Source of the DNA: Pseudomonas alkylphenolica
Lineage (GTDB): Bacteria; Pseudomonadota; Gammaproteobacteria; Pseudomonadales; Pseudomonadaceae
Direction of reading: 5' to 3'
Length of the DNA stretch: 64,000 bases
Assembly (NCBI RefSeq): GCF_000746525.1
Contig: NZ_CP009048.1
Location: 5,097,501 to 5,161,500 of the forward strand
Shown: positions 44,656 through 55,308 of the stretch, piece after piece
Layout of the letters: every line of letters begins with the position of its first letter
Position numbering within the stretch: position 1 is the stretch's first letter
Notes under the pieces: model-generated
Told to the model about the DNA's origin: nothing
The model's input: only the letters and a program-made list of their open reading frames with translations
Databases searched by the model: none
Position numbers and translations under genes: made by a program

Positions 44656-46269
44656 ATGACCGAGCCAGAAGACCCCAATCGTGAACGCCTCAAGCAACAT
44701 TTTGCCCAGCGGGTGATTCACCAGGCTCGGCAGATACTCGAGATCTGGCAGCGCCTGCAGCGCAGCGAGTGGTCGACTGGCGATCTGGGCGAACTGTGCG
44801 AAGCCAACCTGCGTCTACAGCGCTACGCCGCACGTTTCGAACAACCTGAGCACAGCGAGCTGGCCGAAGCCATCGGCCATACCCTGGAGGCCGTCGAGGC
44901 CAACAGCGCGCGCTTGAGCAGCCACCTGATCAGCGAACTCAACCGGCTGATGCAGCGTCTGTCACGTACCGGCCTGCGCCAGGGCGACCAGCTCGAACAG
45001 GTGCCGTTGCCGCCGTTGCGCAAGCCGGTCTACATCATGCTCCAGGACCACGACCGCGCCGAGCGTCTGGCCCAGCAACTGGAGTTCTTCGGCCTCGGTG
45101 TACAAGCCTTGTACAGCGCCGATGCGTTTCGTGCCTCGATGAGCGAGCGCTTGCCATCGGCGATCGTCATGGATGTCGACTTCACCGGCAGCGGTGCCGG
45201 CCTGCAACTGGCCGCCCAGGCCCAGCAAGGCCTGGAGCAGCGGGTGCCGTTGCTGTTCTTCAGCCTGGATGAAACCGACACGCCCACGCGTCTGGCCGCA
45301 GTGCGCGCCGGTGGCCAGGAGTTCCTGACCGGCACCCTGGAAGCCTCCAGCCTGCTGGAAAAGGTCGAACTGCTGACCAGCGTCACCCAGTACGAACCCT
45401 TCAGAGTGCTGATCATCGACGATTCCCGGGCCCAGGCCATGCACACCGAGCGCCTGCTCAACAGTGCCGGCATCGTCACCCGGACCCTGACCGAGCCGAT
45501 CCGCACCATGGCCGAGCTTGCCGACTTCCAGCCCGACCTGATCATCCTCGACATGTACATGCCCGACTGCACCGGTACGGAGCTGGCCAAGGTAATTCGC
45601 CACAATGACCGCTACGTCAGCGTGCCGATCATCTACCTGTCCGCCGAGGACGATCTGGACAAGCAGCTCGACGCCATGAGCGAAGGCGGCGATGACTTCC
45701 TGACCAAGCCGATCCGCTCGCGCCACCTGATCACCACCGTGCGCAACCGTGCCGCGCGGGCGCGCAATCTCAAGGCGCGGATGGTTCGCGACAGCCTGAC
45801 CGGCCTGTACAACCACACCCATATCCTGCAACTGCTCGAAGACTGCAGTTTCCGCGCCCGCCGCGAAGCACAGCCGCTGAGTTTTGCCATGCTCGACATC
45901 GACCACTTCAAGAAGGTCAATGACAGCCATGGCCACCCCATGGGCGACCGGGTGATCAAGAGCCTGGCACTGTTTCTCAAGCAGCGCCTGCGCAAGACCG
46001 ACTTCATCGGCCGCTACGGCGGTGAAGAGTTCGCCATCGTCATGCCCAACACCGACCTGACGGCAGCGCACAAAGTGCTGGATGAAATCCGCCGCCGCTT
46101 TGCCGAGATCCACTACCCGGCGCAACCGCGGGATCTGTCCTGCACGTTCAGCGCTGGCGTGGTGCAATTGAGCGATGAGCTCGACGCCCTGAGCATGGCC
46201 ACCGCCGCCGACGAAGCCCTGTACCGCGCCAAAGGGGCCGGGCGCAACCGGGTACAACGCGTCGGCTGA
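44656..46269 (+). CDS. gcbA: GcbA-like diguanylate cyclase with two receiver domains
   Basis: 537 residues. A helical N-terminal region (1-115) is followed by a receiver at about 128-240 (putative D173 in VMDVDFTG, otherwise degenerate) and a canonical receiver at 252-370 (LIIDDS, D299 in ILDMYMPD, K in FLTKPI). The GGDEF domain has GGEEF at 455-459, and RKTD five residues earlier is an intact product-inhibition I-site. It synthesises c-di-GMP. This layout and its place before a CtpL-type transducer match PA4843 (GcbA), which promotes early attachment and biofilm formation. The REC1 domain lacks the full acidic cluster and may be structural. Confidence 0.85.
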   Translation: MTEPEDPNRERLKQHFAQRVIHQARQILEIWQRLQRSEWSTGDLGELCEANLRLQRYAARFEQPEHSELAEAIGHTLEAVEANSARLSSHLISELNRLMQRLSRTGLRQGDQLEQVPLPPLRKPVYIMLQDHDRAERLAQQLEFFGLGVQALYSADAFRASMSERLPSAIVMDVDFTGSGAGLQLAAQAQQGLEQRVPLLFFSLDETDTPTRLAAVRAGGQEFLTGTLEASSLLEKVELLTSVTQYEPFRVLIIDDSRAQAMHTERLLNSAGIVTRTLTEPIRTMAELADFQPDLIILDMYMPDCTGTELAKVIRHNDRYVSVPIIYLSAEDDLDKQLDAMSEGGDDFLTKPIRSRHLITTVRNRAARARNLKARMVRDSLTGLYNHTHILQLLEDCSFRARREAQPLSFAMLDIDHFKKVNDSHGHPMGDRVIKSLALFLKQRLRKTDFIGRYGGEEFAIVMPNTDLTAAHKVLDEIRRRFAEIHYPAQPRDLSCTFSAGVVQLSDELDALSMATAADEALYRAKGAGRNRVQRVG

Positions 46270-46309
46270 TCAAGGCAAAGTGCCACTTTATTTGCCCGAA
46301 CGCCTGACT

Positions 46310-46327
46310 TCGTCATAACCCGGTCAC
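46310..46327 (+). promoter_or_regulatory. probable Pho box (PhoB site)
   Basis: TCGTCATAACCCGGTCAC matches the Pho box CTGTCATAWAWCTGTCAC at 13 of 18 positions when W is read as A. Both GTCA half-sites are 11 bp apart, as required. It ends 54 bp before the chemoreceptor start, in a 111-bp gap. The receptor's nearest known relative, CtpL, is a phosphate chemoreceptor, which makes PhoB control sensible. Confidence 0.6.
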
Positions 46328-46380
46328 AAAAACGCAATAACTTCAGGGGCTTACCATTCGGCCGTTGGTAGACCCCGGAC

Positions 46381-48342
46381 ATGCGCCTGAAGCTGCTCAC
46401 CAATTTCAACACCCTGTTGCTGGTTACCGTCTGTATCGCCTTGGGCGCCACCCTGTGGTGGTCGCAGCGCGCCCTGGAACGCCCCTACCAGATCATGGAG
46501 CGTTACCTGTCGCTGTCGCAGCAGTTCCAGAACCAGGCGGCCCGCAACATCCTCGACTACCTCAACAGCGGCGACGCCTTGCGCCACGCCACTGCGGTTC
46601 AGGCCACCGGCGCCCTGCAGGAGGAACTCAAGCAACTGCCTCCGGCCTTGTCCGCCTCCTTACGCCCGAGCCTGGACAGCCTGCAAGGGTTTGCCGGCAA
46701 CGAGCTGCTGGCGGCCGGCAAACTGGCCGGCGACCCGCAGGCCTTGCTGCTCCAGGCTGAACGCGAGCTCGGCGCAAGTCTCGATCAACTGGCCAGCTAC
46801 GCCCAGAGCAGCACCAGCGGCGATGCCGGACGCTATGGCGCGCCGCTATTGCGCGCCGCACTGCACCTCTCGCGGCTGTCGCTGGCCCGCGATAAGCTGG
46901 TCAGCAGTGGCCGCAGCGAACTGGCGGACGAAGTCGAGCGTGAGCTGCAGCAGATGGTCGCCCAGGCCCAGGCGCTCGATGAACTGCCGCTGCTTGGCGT
47001 CACCGCCGCCCGCGAGTCGAATGCCGATGACTTTGCCGCCCTGATGGGCCTGGAGACGCAAAGCGACAGCGCAGCCGAAGACACCGGCGTCGCCCTCAAA
47101 CGGGAACTGAACAGCCTGCTCAAACGCTACCCTGGCGAACTGCAACGCACCCGCGAACAGATCCAGCGTCGCAGTCAACTGGCCGACCGTACTCATCAGC
47201 AGATAGACGCCGTGCAGCAAGCGATTGCCGCCCTTGAGCCGCTGGTGCGCAGCCAGCACGCCACGATCCAGGGTGAAGTGCGGCTGATCCAGGGCTTGAT
47301 GATTGGCCTGATCCTGTTGATCGCCCTACTCATCGATACTCTGCAACGGCGCCTGGCACGGGTGCTGACCAACCTGGCGCCCGCGCTTTCACGCTGGACC
47401 GAAGGTGACTTCGGCCAGGCCATTGCCTTGGGCAAAAGCAACCGTGAAATGCATGACATCCAGGATTCACTCAACCGCCTGCGCCTGTACCTGGTGGAAC
47501 TGGTCGGAACCATCCGCAGCAATGCTGAACAGGTGGCGGGCAGCAGTCATGCCCTGGCCGGCATGAGCAGCGCCCTGCATGCAGGCGCCGAGCGTCAGGC
47601 CGGTGACACTGCGCAAATCCGCGATGCCCTGGGCGAGCTGGAAGCAACCATCCTGCAGGTCGCCGGCGATGCCAGCCAGGCCGCCGATGCCAGCCGCGAT
47701 GCCGGACGCGCAGTGGAGCAAGGTCAGGCGGTGATCGGCCAGAGCCTTACCGGCCTGCGCGCGCTGGTCGATGAAGTGCAAGGCAATGCTCAGATGATCG
47801 AACAACTGGCCGAGGAGTCAGCCACTATTGGCGGTGTGCTCACGGTCATTCGCTCGATTGCCGAACAAACCAACCTGCTGGCCCTGAACGCCGCGATTGA
47901 GGCAGCACGCGCCGGGGAAATGGGCCGCGGCTTTGCCGTGGTGGCCGAAGAAGTGCGCTCGCTGGCTCAGCGCACCACGGGTGCCACTGGCGAGATCCAG
48001 ACCTTGATCGGCCGCCTGCAGCAAGCTGCGCGCGAGTCGGTAGAGGGTATGCGCGCCCAGCTCGAACATGCCGAGGCAACCGCCGACAAGGCTCAAGCCG
48101 CCGACGGCGCGCTGGATGAGATCGTCGCGGCAATCCAGACCATCTCCGCCACGGCGGTACGGATTGCCGACGTCACCGCCCAGCAAAGCGGCGCGGTGAG
48201 CGAGATTCGTGATCACAGTGAGCGGATTCATGATTTGGGTGAAGACAATCTGCAGCGTATTGGTGAAGGGCGTGAACAAGGTGAGCAGTTGCTCCGGCTG
48301 GGCGGCGAGCTGAATACTGCAGTGCGGGCGTTTCGGGTTTGA
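46381..48342 (+). CDS. ctpL: methyl-accepting chemotaxis protein, CtpL-like
   Basis: 653 residues. TM1 is near residues 8-28; a large periplasmic helical domain (30-300) has no cache or PAS signature; TM2 is at about 302-321 ([18 protein letters not shown]). A HAMP-like region follows, then the signalling tip [20 protein letters not shown]. It relays a periplasmic signal to CheA. Gene order (GcbA-like, transducer, DsbD) matches PA4843-PA4845, so this should be CtpL, which mediates taxis to inorganic phosphate in P. aeruginosa. A probable Pho box precedes it. The inducer remains to be shown. Confidence 0.8.
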   Translation: MRLKLLTNFNTLLLVTVCIALGATLWWSQRALERPYQIMERYLSLSQQFQNQAARNILDYLNSGDALRHATAVQATGALQEELKQLPPALSASLRPSLDSLQGFAGNELLAAGKLAGDPQALLLQAERELGASLDQLASYAQSSTSGDAGRYGAPLLRAALHLSRLSLARDKLVSSGRSELADEVERELQQMVAQAQALDELPLLGVTAARESNADDFAALMGLETQSDSAAEDTGVALKRELNSLLKRYPGELQRTREQIQRRSQLADRTHQQIDAVQQAIAALEPLVRSQHATIQGEVRLIQGLMIGLILLIALLIDTLQRRLARVLTNLAPALSRWTEGDFGQAIALGKSNREMHDIQDSLNRLRLYLVELVGTIRSNAEQVAGSSHALAGMSSALHAGAERQAGDTAQIRDALGELEATILQVAGDASQAADASRDAGRAVEQGQAVIGQSLTGLRALVDEVQGNAQMIEQLAEESATIGGVLTVIRSIAEQTNLLALNAAIEAARAGEMGRGFAVVAEEVRSLAQRTTGATGEIQTLIGRLQQAARESVEGMRAQLEHAEATADKAQAADGALDEIVAAIQTISATAVRIADVTAQQSGAVSEIRDHSERIHDLGEDNLQRIGEGREQGEQLLRLGGELNTAVRAFRV

Positions 48343-48344
48343 GT

Positions 48345-48416
48345 CCCAATCGCGGGGCAAGCCCGCTCCTACCGGGCCATACCAATCGGTGGGAGCGGGC
48401 TTGCCCCGCGATTGGG
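48345..48416. repeat. REP pair (inverted), extended arms
   Basis: CCCAATCGCGGGGCAAGCCC and GGGCTTGCCCCGCGATTGGG form an inverted pair around a 32-base centre that is itself partly paired (GCTCCTACCG and CGGTGGGAGC). It begins three bases after the transducer stop. Confidence 0.88.
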
Positions 48417-48451
48417 TTATCATGCAGGCACATCTGTACAGCGAGACCGCC

Positions 48452-50242
48452 ATGCGCCGCCTGCTTTGCCTGATTTTCCTGCTTCTGGCCCTGCCCGCCG
48501 TCGGCGCCGGCCTGCTCGACAACCGCCCCAGCGCTACCTTGGGCGCCCCGTCGCTGAACAACAGTGCCGACTTTCTGCCGGTGCACGAAGCCTTCAAGCT
48601 CAGCGTGGTTCAGAGCGACGCGCAAACCATCAAGCTGCGCTTCGTCGCCGCTGATGGCTATTACCTGTATCGCCATCGCTTCCATTTTCGTACCGAACCT
48701 GCCGACATCGCCCTGGGTGCTGCGCAGATCCCGCCCGGCGAAGCCAAGCACGACGAGTTCTTCGGCGACGTCGAGGTCTACCACGGCATCCTCGACATCG
48801 ACATCCCGCGCCCCGCCAATGACGCGCGCGCCTTCACCTTGCTGGTGGGTTACCAGGGCTGCGCCGATAAAGGCCTGTGCTACCCACCGGAAACCGAGCG
48901 CCTGAGCATTGAAGGTAGCGCTGGCGCATCGGCCGCCAACGCACCGGGAGCGACGGCAAAAGCCTGGACCTGGAAAGAACTGCTGCTGTTCTTTCTCGCC
49001 GGTGTCGGCCTGACCTTCACCCCTTGCGTACTGCCAATGCTGCCGATCCTCTCCGGCGTGGTCCTGCGTGGTCAGGTCGGTGGCCTGCGCGGTTTCAGCC
49101 TGTCGCTGGCCTATGTACTGCCGATGGCCGCCTGTTTCGCCCTGCTCGGCGCACTGATGGGCCTGTTCGGCGCCGGCATGAACCTGCAGGCACGTCTGCA
49201 ATCAGCCTGGGTGCTGGTGCCGTTCTCGCTGTTTTTCGTGCTGTTCGCCCTGGCCATGTTCGGCCTGTTCGAATTGAAGCTGCCTCATGCCATCAGCCAT
49301 CGCCTGGAGCGCCTGGTCGGCCAGACCAAGGGCGGTTCGCTGCTCGGTGCGGCGATTCTCGGGGTATTCTCGAGCTTGCTGGTATCGCCCTGCGTGTCGG
49401 CACCGTTGGCCGGCGCGCTGCTGTATATCAGCGCCAGTGGTGACGCCGTGGGCGGCGCGTTGAAACTGTTCGCCCTGGGCCTGGGCATGGGCGCCCCATT
49501 GCTGCTGGTGGCCACCGGTGGTGCGGCCTGGCTGCCAAAAAGCGGTCCTTGGCTGGTGACGGTGAAGAATGCTATTGGCGTACTGCTGCTGGGCCTGGCC
49601 ATCGGCCTGCTCAGCCGGGTTTTGCCCGGCCAGGTCACGTTGCTGCTGGTGGGCCTGTTGAGTGCCGGTGTGGCGGTGTTCCTCGGCGCCCTGGAGTTCA
49701 CCGCGAAAACCACCCTGCAGCGCCTGGCGCAGTTGCTCGGCCTGTTGCTGCTGGTCTACGCCCTGGCCTGTTGGTATGGCGCACTGAGTGGCCAGACCGA
49801 CCCGCTGCGTCCGCTACCTCAGGCCGCCGTCTCCGGCGGTGCTGGCAACCTCCAGGCCAGGTCCGAAAACGCCTGGCAGACCGTGACCACTCCCGCCGCG
49901 CTCGACAATGCCCTGGCCCAGGCCAAGGCCGATGGACAACCGGTGGTACTGGACTGGTACGCCGACTGGTGCATCAGTTGCAAGGTCATCGAGCACGAGG
50001 TGCTGACCGCGCCTGCGGTCCAGCGTCAGCTTGAGGGCTACAAGCTGCTGCGCTTCGATATCACCGAAAGCAATGCCGAACAGCGCACCCTGCTCGACCG
50101 CTACCAGCTGTTCGGCCCGCCGGCGCTATTGTTTTTTGCCGCGAACGGCAGCGAAAAAACCAGCGTTCGCGTGGTAGGTGAGACAAACGCCGGCGAATTT
50201 GCCGAGCATCTGACGCGCATTCGCGCCGATCTGGGTCTATAA
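48452..50242 (+). CDS. dsbD: thiol:disulfide interchange protein DsbD
   Basis: 596 residues. A signal peptide (MRRLLCLIFLLLALPAVGA) precedes the alpha domain, with cysteines 137 and 143 (GYQGCADKGLCYP). Eight membrane helices form the beta domain, with GLTFTPCVLPML and LLVSPCVSAPLAG. The gamma thioredoxin domain has WCISCK (C507, C510). It carries electrons from cytoplasmic thioredoxin to the periplasm for DsbC and related proteins. All six catalytic cysteines are in place. The ATG at 48452 fits the signal peptide; one at 48422 would add ten non-hydrophobic residues. Confidence 0.93.
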   Translation: MRRLLCLIFLLLALPAVGAGLLDNRPSATLGAPSLNNSADFLPVHEAFKLSVVQSDAQTIKLRFVAADGYYLYRHRFHFRTEPADIALGAAQIPPGEAKHDEFFGDVEVYHGILDIDIPRPANDARAFTLLVGYQGCADKGLCYPPETERLSIEGSAGASAANAPGATAKAWTWKELLLFFLAGVGLTFTPCVLPMLPILSGVVLRGQVGGLRGFSLSLAYVLPMAACFALLGALMGLFGAGMNLQARLQSAWVLVPFSLFFVLFALAMFGLFELKLPHAISHRLERLVGQTKGGSLLGAAILGVFSSLLVSPCVSAPLAGALLYISASGDAVGGALKLFALGLGMGAPLLLVATGGAAWLPKSGPWLVTVKNAIGVLLLGLAIGLLSRVLPGQVTLLLVGLLSAGVAVFLGALEFTAKTTLQRLAQLLGLLLLVYALACWYGALSGQTDPLRPLPQAAVSGGAGNLQARSENAWQTVTTPAALDNALAQAKADGQPVVLDWYADWCISCKVIEHEVLTAPAVQRQLEGYKLLRFDITESNAEQRTLLDRYQLFGPPALLFFAANGSEKTSVRVVGETNAGEFAEHLTRIRADLGL

Positions 50243-50414
50243 CTTCTTCTGGCCGCTGAAAGCCATCATCAATGACCGAATTTAATAAATTAGTCACATA
50301 TTTGGCGTGAATCTCGGTCATCGTGCTGGCTATTGCAGGCAACTGGACACTGCCCGCCGGTTTACGGCATAGTCGCCGCGCAACGTTTGTGCCTAACGAT
50401 AAAAGGAACCACAG

Positions 50415-50867
50415 ATGGCAACGCTACTGGTGCTGCACGGCCCCAACCTGAACCTGCTCGGCACCCGTGAACCGGGGGTCTACGGCGCCGTTACCCTGGC
50501 CCAGATCAACCAGGACCTGGAGCAGCGCGCCCGTGCCGCCGGCCATCACCTGCAATACCTGCAAAGCAATGCCGAGTATGAATTGATCGACCGTATCCAT
50601 GCCGCGCGCGGCGAAGGGGTCGACTTCATCCTGATCAATCCGGCGGCTTTCACGCATACAAGTGTCGCATTACGTGACGCATTGCTGGCAGTGAGCATCC
50701 CATTCATCGAAGTGCACCTGTCCAACGTGCACAAGCGTGAACCTTTTCGCCATCACTCCTACTTTTCCGATGTCGCTGTAGGAGTGATCTGCGGCCTGGG
50801 CGCCAGCGGTTATCGGCTGGCCCTGGAGTCTGCCCTGGAACACCTGGCTGCTAACGCAAAGCCCTGA
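50415..50867 (+). CDS. aroQ: type II 3-dehydroquinate dehydratase
   Basis: 150 residues with the type II flavodoxin-like signature [18 protein letters not shown] (catalytic Tyr23), [30 protein letters not shown] and [19 protein letters not shown]. It dehydrates 3-dehydroquinate to 3-dehydroshikimate in the shikimate pathway. The 172-bp gap upstream has an AT-rich tract (TTTAATAAATTAGTCACAT) and AAAAGGAACC before the ATG, a good promoter and ribosome site. It is followed after 98 bp by accB, the conserved order in Pseudomonas. Confidence 0.95.
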   Translation: MATLLVLHGPNLNLLGTREPGVYGAVTLAQINQDLEQRARAAGHHLQYLQSNAEYELIDRIHAARGEGVDFILINPAAFTHTSVALRDALLAVSIPFIEVHLSNVHKREPFRHHSYFSDVAVGVICGLGASGYRLALESALEHLAANAKP

Positions 50868-50965
50868 TGACGAGCACCTGGCCTGTAGGCCGGGGCTCAC
50901 AAGAAACGTTTGCTAACACGTTTTTATATTTACGCCCCTGACCGAACCTTGGGAGTTGATGATTA

Positions 50966-51421
50966 ATGGATATCCGTAAAGTCAAGAAACTGATCGAACT
51001 GCTGGAAGAGTCTGGCATCGACGAGCTGGAGATCAAGGAAGGCGAGGAATCCGTACGGATCAGCCGTCACAGCAAGACCCCGGCCCAGCAGTACTACGCA
51101 CCGGCTCCAGTTGCCGCCGCTGCTCCAGTAGCCGCGCCTGCCGCCGCCCCAGCTGCCGCCGAAGCCCCAGCCGCACCAAAACTGAACGGCACCGTTGCCC
51201 GTTCGCCAATGGTCGGTACCTTCTACCGCAAAGCCTCGCCTAGCTCGCCAGCCTTCGTTGAAGTCGGCCAGACCGTGAAGAAAGGCGACACCCTGTGCAT
51301 CGTCGAAGCCATGAAGATGATGAACCACATCGAAGCTGAAACCAGCGGTGTGATCGAATCCATCCTGGTAGAAGACGGTCAGCCGGTTGAGTTCGACCAG
51401 CCGCTGTTCACCATCGTTTGA
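50966..51421 (+). CDS. accB: biotin carboxyl carrier protein of acetyl-CoA carboxylase
   Basis: 151 residues. An N-terminal helical region precedes an Ala/Pro-rich linker (about 47-72) and the biotinyl domain, with the biotin lysine in EAMKMMN (K117). It carries carboxybiotin between AccC and AccAD in fatty-acid synthesis. The linker is [22 protein letters not shown] low-complexity. The gap of 18 bp to accC marks an operon. Confidence 0.96.
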   Translation: MDIRKVKKLIELLEESGIDELEIKEGEESVRISRHSKTPAQQYYAPAPVAAAAPVAAPAAAPAAAEAPAAPKLNGTVARSPMVGTFYRKASPSSPAFVEVGQTVKKGDTLCIVEAMKMMNHIEAETSGVIESILVEDGQPVEFDQPLFTIV

Positions 51422-51438
51422 ACCGCGGAGAGCCAACG

Positions 51439-52794
51439 ATGTCTGCGAAGCTCGAAAAAGTCCTGATTGCCAACCGTGGGGAAATTGCCCTGCGGATCCT
51501 GCGTGCCTGTAAAGAGCTGGGCATCAAGACCGTCGCCGTACACTCCACGGCTGACCGCGAACTGATGCACCTGGGCCTGGCAGACGAGTCGGTCTGCATC
51601 GGTCCGGCTTCGGCCAGCCAGTCCTACCTGCACATCCCGGCGATCATTGCCGCGGCCGAAGTGACTGGCGCTACCGCCATTCACCCGGGCTACGGCTTCC
51701 TCGCGGAAAACGCCGACTTCGCCGAACAGGTCGAGAACTCCGGCTTTGCCTTCATCGGCCCGAAAGCTGACACCATTCGCCTGATGGGCGACAAGGTATC
51801 GGCCAAGGACGCGATGATCAAAAGCGGCGTTCCTACCGTACCGGGTTCCGACGGCCCGCTGCCGGAAGACGAAGAAGAAGCCCTGCGCATTGGCCGTGAA
51901 GTCGGCTACCCGGTGATCATCAAGGCCGCCGGTGGCGGTGGTGGTCGCGGCATGCGCGTGGTGCACAAGGAAGAGGACCTGATCGCCTCGGCCAAGCTGA
52001 CCCGCACCGAAGCCGGCGCCGCGTTCGGCAACCCGATGGTTTACCTCGAGAAGTTCCTGACCAACCCGCGTCACGTGGAAGTCCAGGTCCTGTCCGACGG
52101 CCAGGGCAATGCCGTGCATCTGGGTGACCGCGACTGCTCGCTGCAGCGCCGCCACCAGAAGGTACTGGAAGAAGCACCGGCCCCAGGCATCGATGAAAAA
52201 GCCCGTCAGGAAGTCTTCAAGCGTTGCGTCGATGCGTGCATCGAGATCGGCTACCGTGGCGCCGGCACCTTCGAGTTCCTGTACGAAAACGGCGCGTTCT
52301 ACTTCATCGAAATGAACACCCGTGTTCAGGTGGAGCACCCGGTTTCGGAGATGGTCACCGGTATCGACATCGTCAAGGAGATGCTCAGCATCGCCGCTGG
52401 CAACAAGCTGTCGTTCACTCAGGATGACGTGGTGATTCGTGGTCACTCGCTGGAGTGCCGGATCAACGCCGAAGACCCGAAGAAGTTCATCCCGAGCCCA
52501 GGCACCGTCAAGCATTTCCACGCTCCAGGCGGCAACGGCGTTCGCGTCGATTCGCACCTGTACAGCGGCTATGCGGTACCGCCGAACTACGACTCGCTGA
52601 TCGGCAAGCTGATCACCTACGGCAAAGACCGCGACGAAGCCATGGCCCGCATGCGCAATGCCCTGGACGAGATCGTCGTCGACGGCATCAAGACCAACAT
52701 CCCGCTGCACCGCGACCTGGTGCGTGATGAAGGTTTCTGCAAAGGTGGCGTCAACATTCACTATCTGGAACACAAACTGGCTAGCCAGGAGTGA
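51439..52794 (+). CDS. accC: biotin carboxylase subunit of acetyl-CoA carboxylase
   Basis: 451 residues of the ATP-grasp fold. The start is [14 protein letters not shown]; the glycine-rich ATP loop is [15 protein letters not shown], and [28 protein letters not shown] and [14 protein letters not shown] are biotin-carboxylase signatures. It carboxylates the biotin on AccB with bicarbonate and ATP. I start at the ATG 51439 (GGAGAGCC upstream). It ends in a strong intrinsic terminator. Confidence 0.96.
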   Translation: MSAKLEKVLIANRGEIALRILRACKELGIKTVAVHSTADRELMHLGLADESVCIGPASASQSYLHIPAIIAAAEVTGATAIHPGYGFLAENADFAEQVENSGFAFIGPKADTIRLMGDKVSAKDAMIKSGVPTVPGSDGPLPEDEEEALRIGREVGYPVIIKAAGGGGGRGMRVVHKEEDLIASAKLTRTEAGAAFGNPMVYLEKFLTNPRHVEVQVLSDGQGNAVHLGDRDCSLQRRHQKVLEEAPAPGIDEKARQEVFKRCVDACIEIGYRGAGTFEFLYENGAFYFIEMNTRVQVEHPVSEMVTGIDIVKEMLSIAAGNKLSFTQDDVVIRGHSLECRINAEDPKKFIPSPGTVKHFHAPGGNGVRVDSHLYSGYAVPPNYDSLIGKLITYGKDRDEAMARMRNALDEIVVDGIKTNIPLHRDLVRDEGFCKGGVNIHYLEHKLASQE

Positions 52795-52810
52795 TTCAGC
52801 AGGTGATGTG

Positions 52811-52847
52811 AAAAAGACCCCGGCCCAGTGGCCGGGGTCTTTTTTTT
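52811..52847 (+). terminator. strong intrinsic terminator after accC
   Basis: A 15-base perfect stem (AAAAAGACCCCGGCC / GGCCGGGGTCTTTTT) around a CAGT loop, followed by more T for a run of eight. The A-tract on the other side makes it potentially bidirectional. Confidence 0.95.
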
Positions 52848-52958
52848 GGAGCCCCGCCCCCACAGGGTTGTTTCCACAAACCCTTCGCACTCAAGTAAAC
52901 TGGCGGGCTTCTCGCAGCCTTGGGCTGCCCCCTGTAGATTTTTCCAAAGGTGCCCGCC

Positions 52959-53837
52959 ATGCCTTGGCTGCAAGTACGTCTGGCCATCAGCCCGGAACAA
53001 GCCGAAACCTATGAAGACGCCCTGCTCGAAGTAGGCGCGGTTTCGGTCACCTTCATGGATGCCGAAGATCAGCCGATTTTCGAACCGGACCTCAACACCA
53101 CGCCGCTGTGGTCGCACACCCACCTGCTGGCCTTGTTCGAAGCCGATACCGACGCCGCCGCAGTGTTCGCTCACCTGCAGCTGCTGACCGGCGCCGCACT
53201 GCCGGAACACCAGGCCGAAGTTATCGAAGACCAGGACTGGGAACGCAGCTGGATGGACAACTTCCAGCCGATGCGTTTCGGTCAGCGCCTGTGGATCGTG
53301 CCGAGCTGGCATGCCGCACCGGAGCCAGAGGCGGTCAACCTGCTGCTCGATCCGGGCCTGGCATTCGGCACCGGCACCCACCCGACCACCGCACTGTGCC
53401 TGGAGTGGCTCGACGGTCAGGACCTGAAAGACACCCAAGTGCTCGACTTCGGCTGCGGCTCGGGGATTCTGGCGATTGCCGCCCTGCTGCTCGGCGCCCG
53501 TGAAGCGGTCGGCACCGATATTGACGTGCAAGCCCTGGAAGCTTCCCGCGACAACGCCGGACGCAATGGCATCGCCGACGATAAACTTGCCCTGTACCTG
53601 CCGGAGCACATGCCGGCGATGCAGGCTGATGTGCTGGTTGCCAACATCCTGGCCGGCCCGCTGGTCTCGCTGGCCCCGCAACTGTCCGGACTGGTGCGCC
53701 CGGGTGGCCTGCTGGCACTGTCGGGGATCCTCGCCGAACAGGGCGAAGAGGTTGCCGCGGCCTACGCCAAAGACTTCGATCTGGACCCCATCAGCGTTCG
53801 TGACGGCTGGGTACGCATCAGTGGTCGCCGCCGTTAA
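52959..53837 (+). CDS. prmA: ribosomal protein L11 methyltransferase
   Basis: 292 residues. The N-terminal domain (1-120) starts [19 protein letters not shown]. The class I SAM domain has [54 protein letters not shown] and VANILAGPL, the NxxxxP-type site of PrmA. It methylates several lysines and the N-terminus of ribosomal protein L11. The length equals that of the P. aeruginosa protein. The gap of 40 bp to the next gene suggests a possible operon with it. Confidence 0.95.
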   Translation: MPWLQVRLAISPEQAETYEDALLEVGAVSVTFMDAEDQPIFEPDLNTTPLWSHTHLLALFEADTDAAAVFAHLQLLTGAALPEHQAEVIEDQDWERSWMDNFQPMRFGQRLWIVPSWHAAPEPEAVNLLLDPGLAFGTGTHPTTALCLEWLDGQDLKDTQVLDFGCGSGILAIAALLLGAREAVGTDIDVQALEASRDNAGRNGIADDKLALYLPEHMPAMQADVLVANILAGPLVSLAPQLSGLVRPGGLLALSGILAEQGEEVAAAYAKDFDLDPISVRDGWVRISGRRR

Positions 53838-53877
53838 CTGCGCCTAGAATAACTATCTGTATAACCCGGACCGCCGC

Positions 53878-55152
53878 ATGACCGACAGTTTCGTCACTCA
53901 GTGCCCGCATTGCCAGACCAGCTTTCGCGTCAGCCACAATCAGTTGAGCGTGGCTCGCGGCGTAGTGCGTTGCGGTGCCTGCCTGCAGGTGTTCAACGCC
54001 GCCAAGCAGCTGCTGGAGCAAAGTGCGGCGCAGCAGCCTGCTGCCGAGCCAACGAGCACCGAGCCAGCAGCGCCGGAACCGGTGACGCCGGTCAGTCAGC
54101 ACGCATGGAGCACCACCGAGCTGGACCTCGACCAGCTCGACCTGGATCAGGAGCTGGCGCGCCTGGAACAGCGTGAGATTCAGCCAGTCACCGAGTTCAA
54201 GGCCAGCACCCCTCGTGAAGACAGCCTCAGCGCCCACCGCGACGAGCCGGAAAACGACGACCAGCACTGGCCCGACAGCCTGTTCAGCACCCCGGCCAGC
54301 GAGCGTGACACGCTGAACGAGGCGCTCGAAGAGCCACAGCCGCCGCTGGTTGAACAGGAGCCCCTGGACCTTGCGCCTGCGCCGGGTGAACGCACCGAAC
54401 CGTCGCTGTCACTGGACCCGGATGTCCTCGATGACGACCTGGACGCCCCCCTGCACCATCAGCAGCCGATCGTGGCCGAGCTTGACGAGCCGCTTGGCGA
54501 ACGCCTGTCGGCAAAAGACCCGGACGACGACCTCGACACAGCGCACAGCAATCTGGACGAGCGCCACGAACTCGGCCTCGGCCCGGTCTCCAGCCGCCCG
54601 GCACGCAAGGAGCCGCTGCTCGACCTGGTCGACGACCCGCTGCAGCTGGACTGGAAAAAACCCAAGCCCCACTGGGGCAAACGCCTGCTGTGGATATTCC
54701 TGGTGCTGCTGGCCGCCGCCGCCCTGGCGGGCCAGTACATCTGGTATCACTTTGACGAACTGGCCCGCCAGGACCAGTATCGCCCCTGGTTCCAGCAGAT
54801 CTGCCCGCAGGTAGGCTGCGATGTACCTTCGCGCGTCGATATTGCCCGGATCAAGAGCAGCAACCTGGTGGTGCGCAGCCACCCGGATTTCAACGGCGCA
54901 CTGATCGTCGACGCGATCATCTACAACCGTGCCCCCTTCACCCAGCCGTTTCCGCTGCTGGAACTGCGCTTTGCCGACCTCAACGGCCAACTGATCGCCA
55001 GCCGGCGCTTCAAACCCGCCGAGTACCTCAGCGGTGAACTGGCCGGCAAAGGTGAAATGCCCAGCCAGGTGCCGATCCACATCGCCCTGGACATCCTCGA
55101 TCCAGGGCCCAAGGCGGTCAATTACAGCCTGAGCTTCCGCTCTCCCGAATAG
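53878..55152 (+). CDS. zinc-ribbon and DUF3426 membrane protein
   Basis: 424 residues. The MJ0042-type zinc ribbon is at the N-terminus (QCPHCQTSFRVSHNQ ... VRCGACLQVFNA). An acidic, low-complexity linker covers 45-260. One membrane helix is near 268-290 (LLWIFLVLLAAAALAGQYIW), and the periplasmic DUF3426 domain (300-424) has VDAIIYNRAPFTQPFPLLEL. Function unknown; it is widely found beside prmA and dusB in gammaproteobacteria. Forty bases follow prmA. Confidence 0.9.
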   Translation: MTDSFVTQCPHCQTSFRVSHNQLSVARGVVRCGACLQVFNAAKQLLEQSAAQQPAAEPTSTEPAAPEPVTPVSQHAWSTTELDLDQLDLDQELARLEQREIQPVTEFKASTPREDSLSAHRDEPENDDQHWPDSLFSTPASERDTLNEALEEPQPPLVEQEPLDLAPAPGERTEPSLSLDPDVLDDDLDAPLHHQQPIVAELDEPLGERLSAKDPDDDLDTAHSNLDERHELGLGPVSSRPARKEPLLDLVDDPLQLDWKKPKPHWGKRLLWIFLVLLAAAALAGQYIWYHFDELARQDQYRPWFQQICPQVGCDVPSRVDIARIKSSNLVVRSHPDFNGALIVDAIIYNRAPFTQPFPLLELRFADLNGQLIASRRFKPAEYLSGELAGKGEMPSQVPIHIALDILDPGPKAVNYSLSFRSPE

Positions 55153-55166
55153 CGCCTGGCTTGCCT

Positions 55167-55190
55167 GCCCGACCGTGCAAACTGTCGGGC
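55167..55190 (+). terminator. hairpin upstream of dusB
   Basis: Seven-base stem GCCCGAC / GTCGGGC with a ten-base loop, 15 bases after the DUF3426 stop. No T-run. It may separate this gene from the dusB-fis transcript. Confidence 0.4.
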
Positions 55191-55308
55191 ATAACGTCGC
55201 AGCTGTTCAGATTTTATCCAAATCCATCTTTATCCGGTCACCGAGAGCGGGTATCATGCCCACCCTTTTTCGAACTCTAATGATCCGGCCCCACAACAGG
55301 GAACTCCT

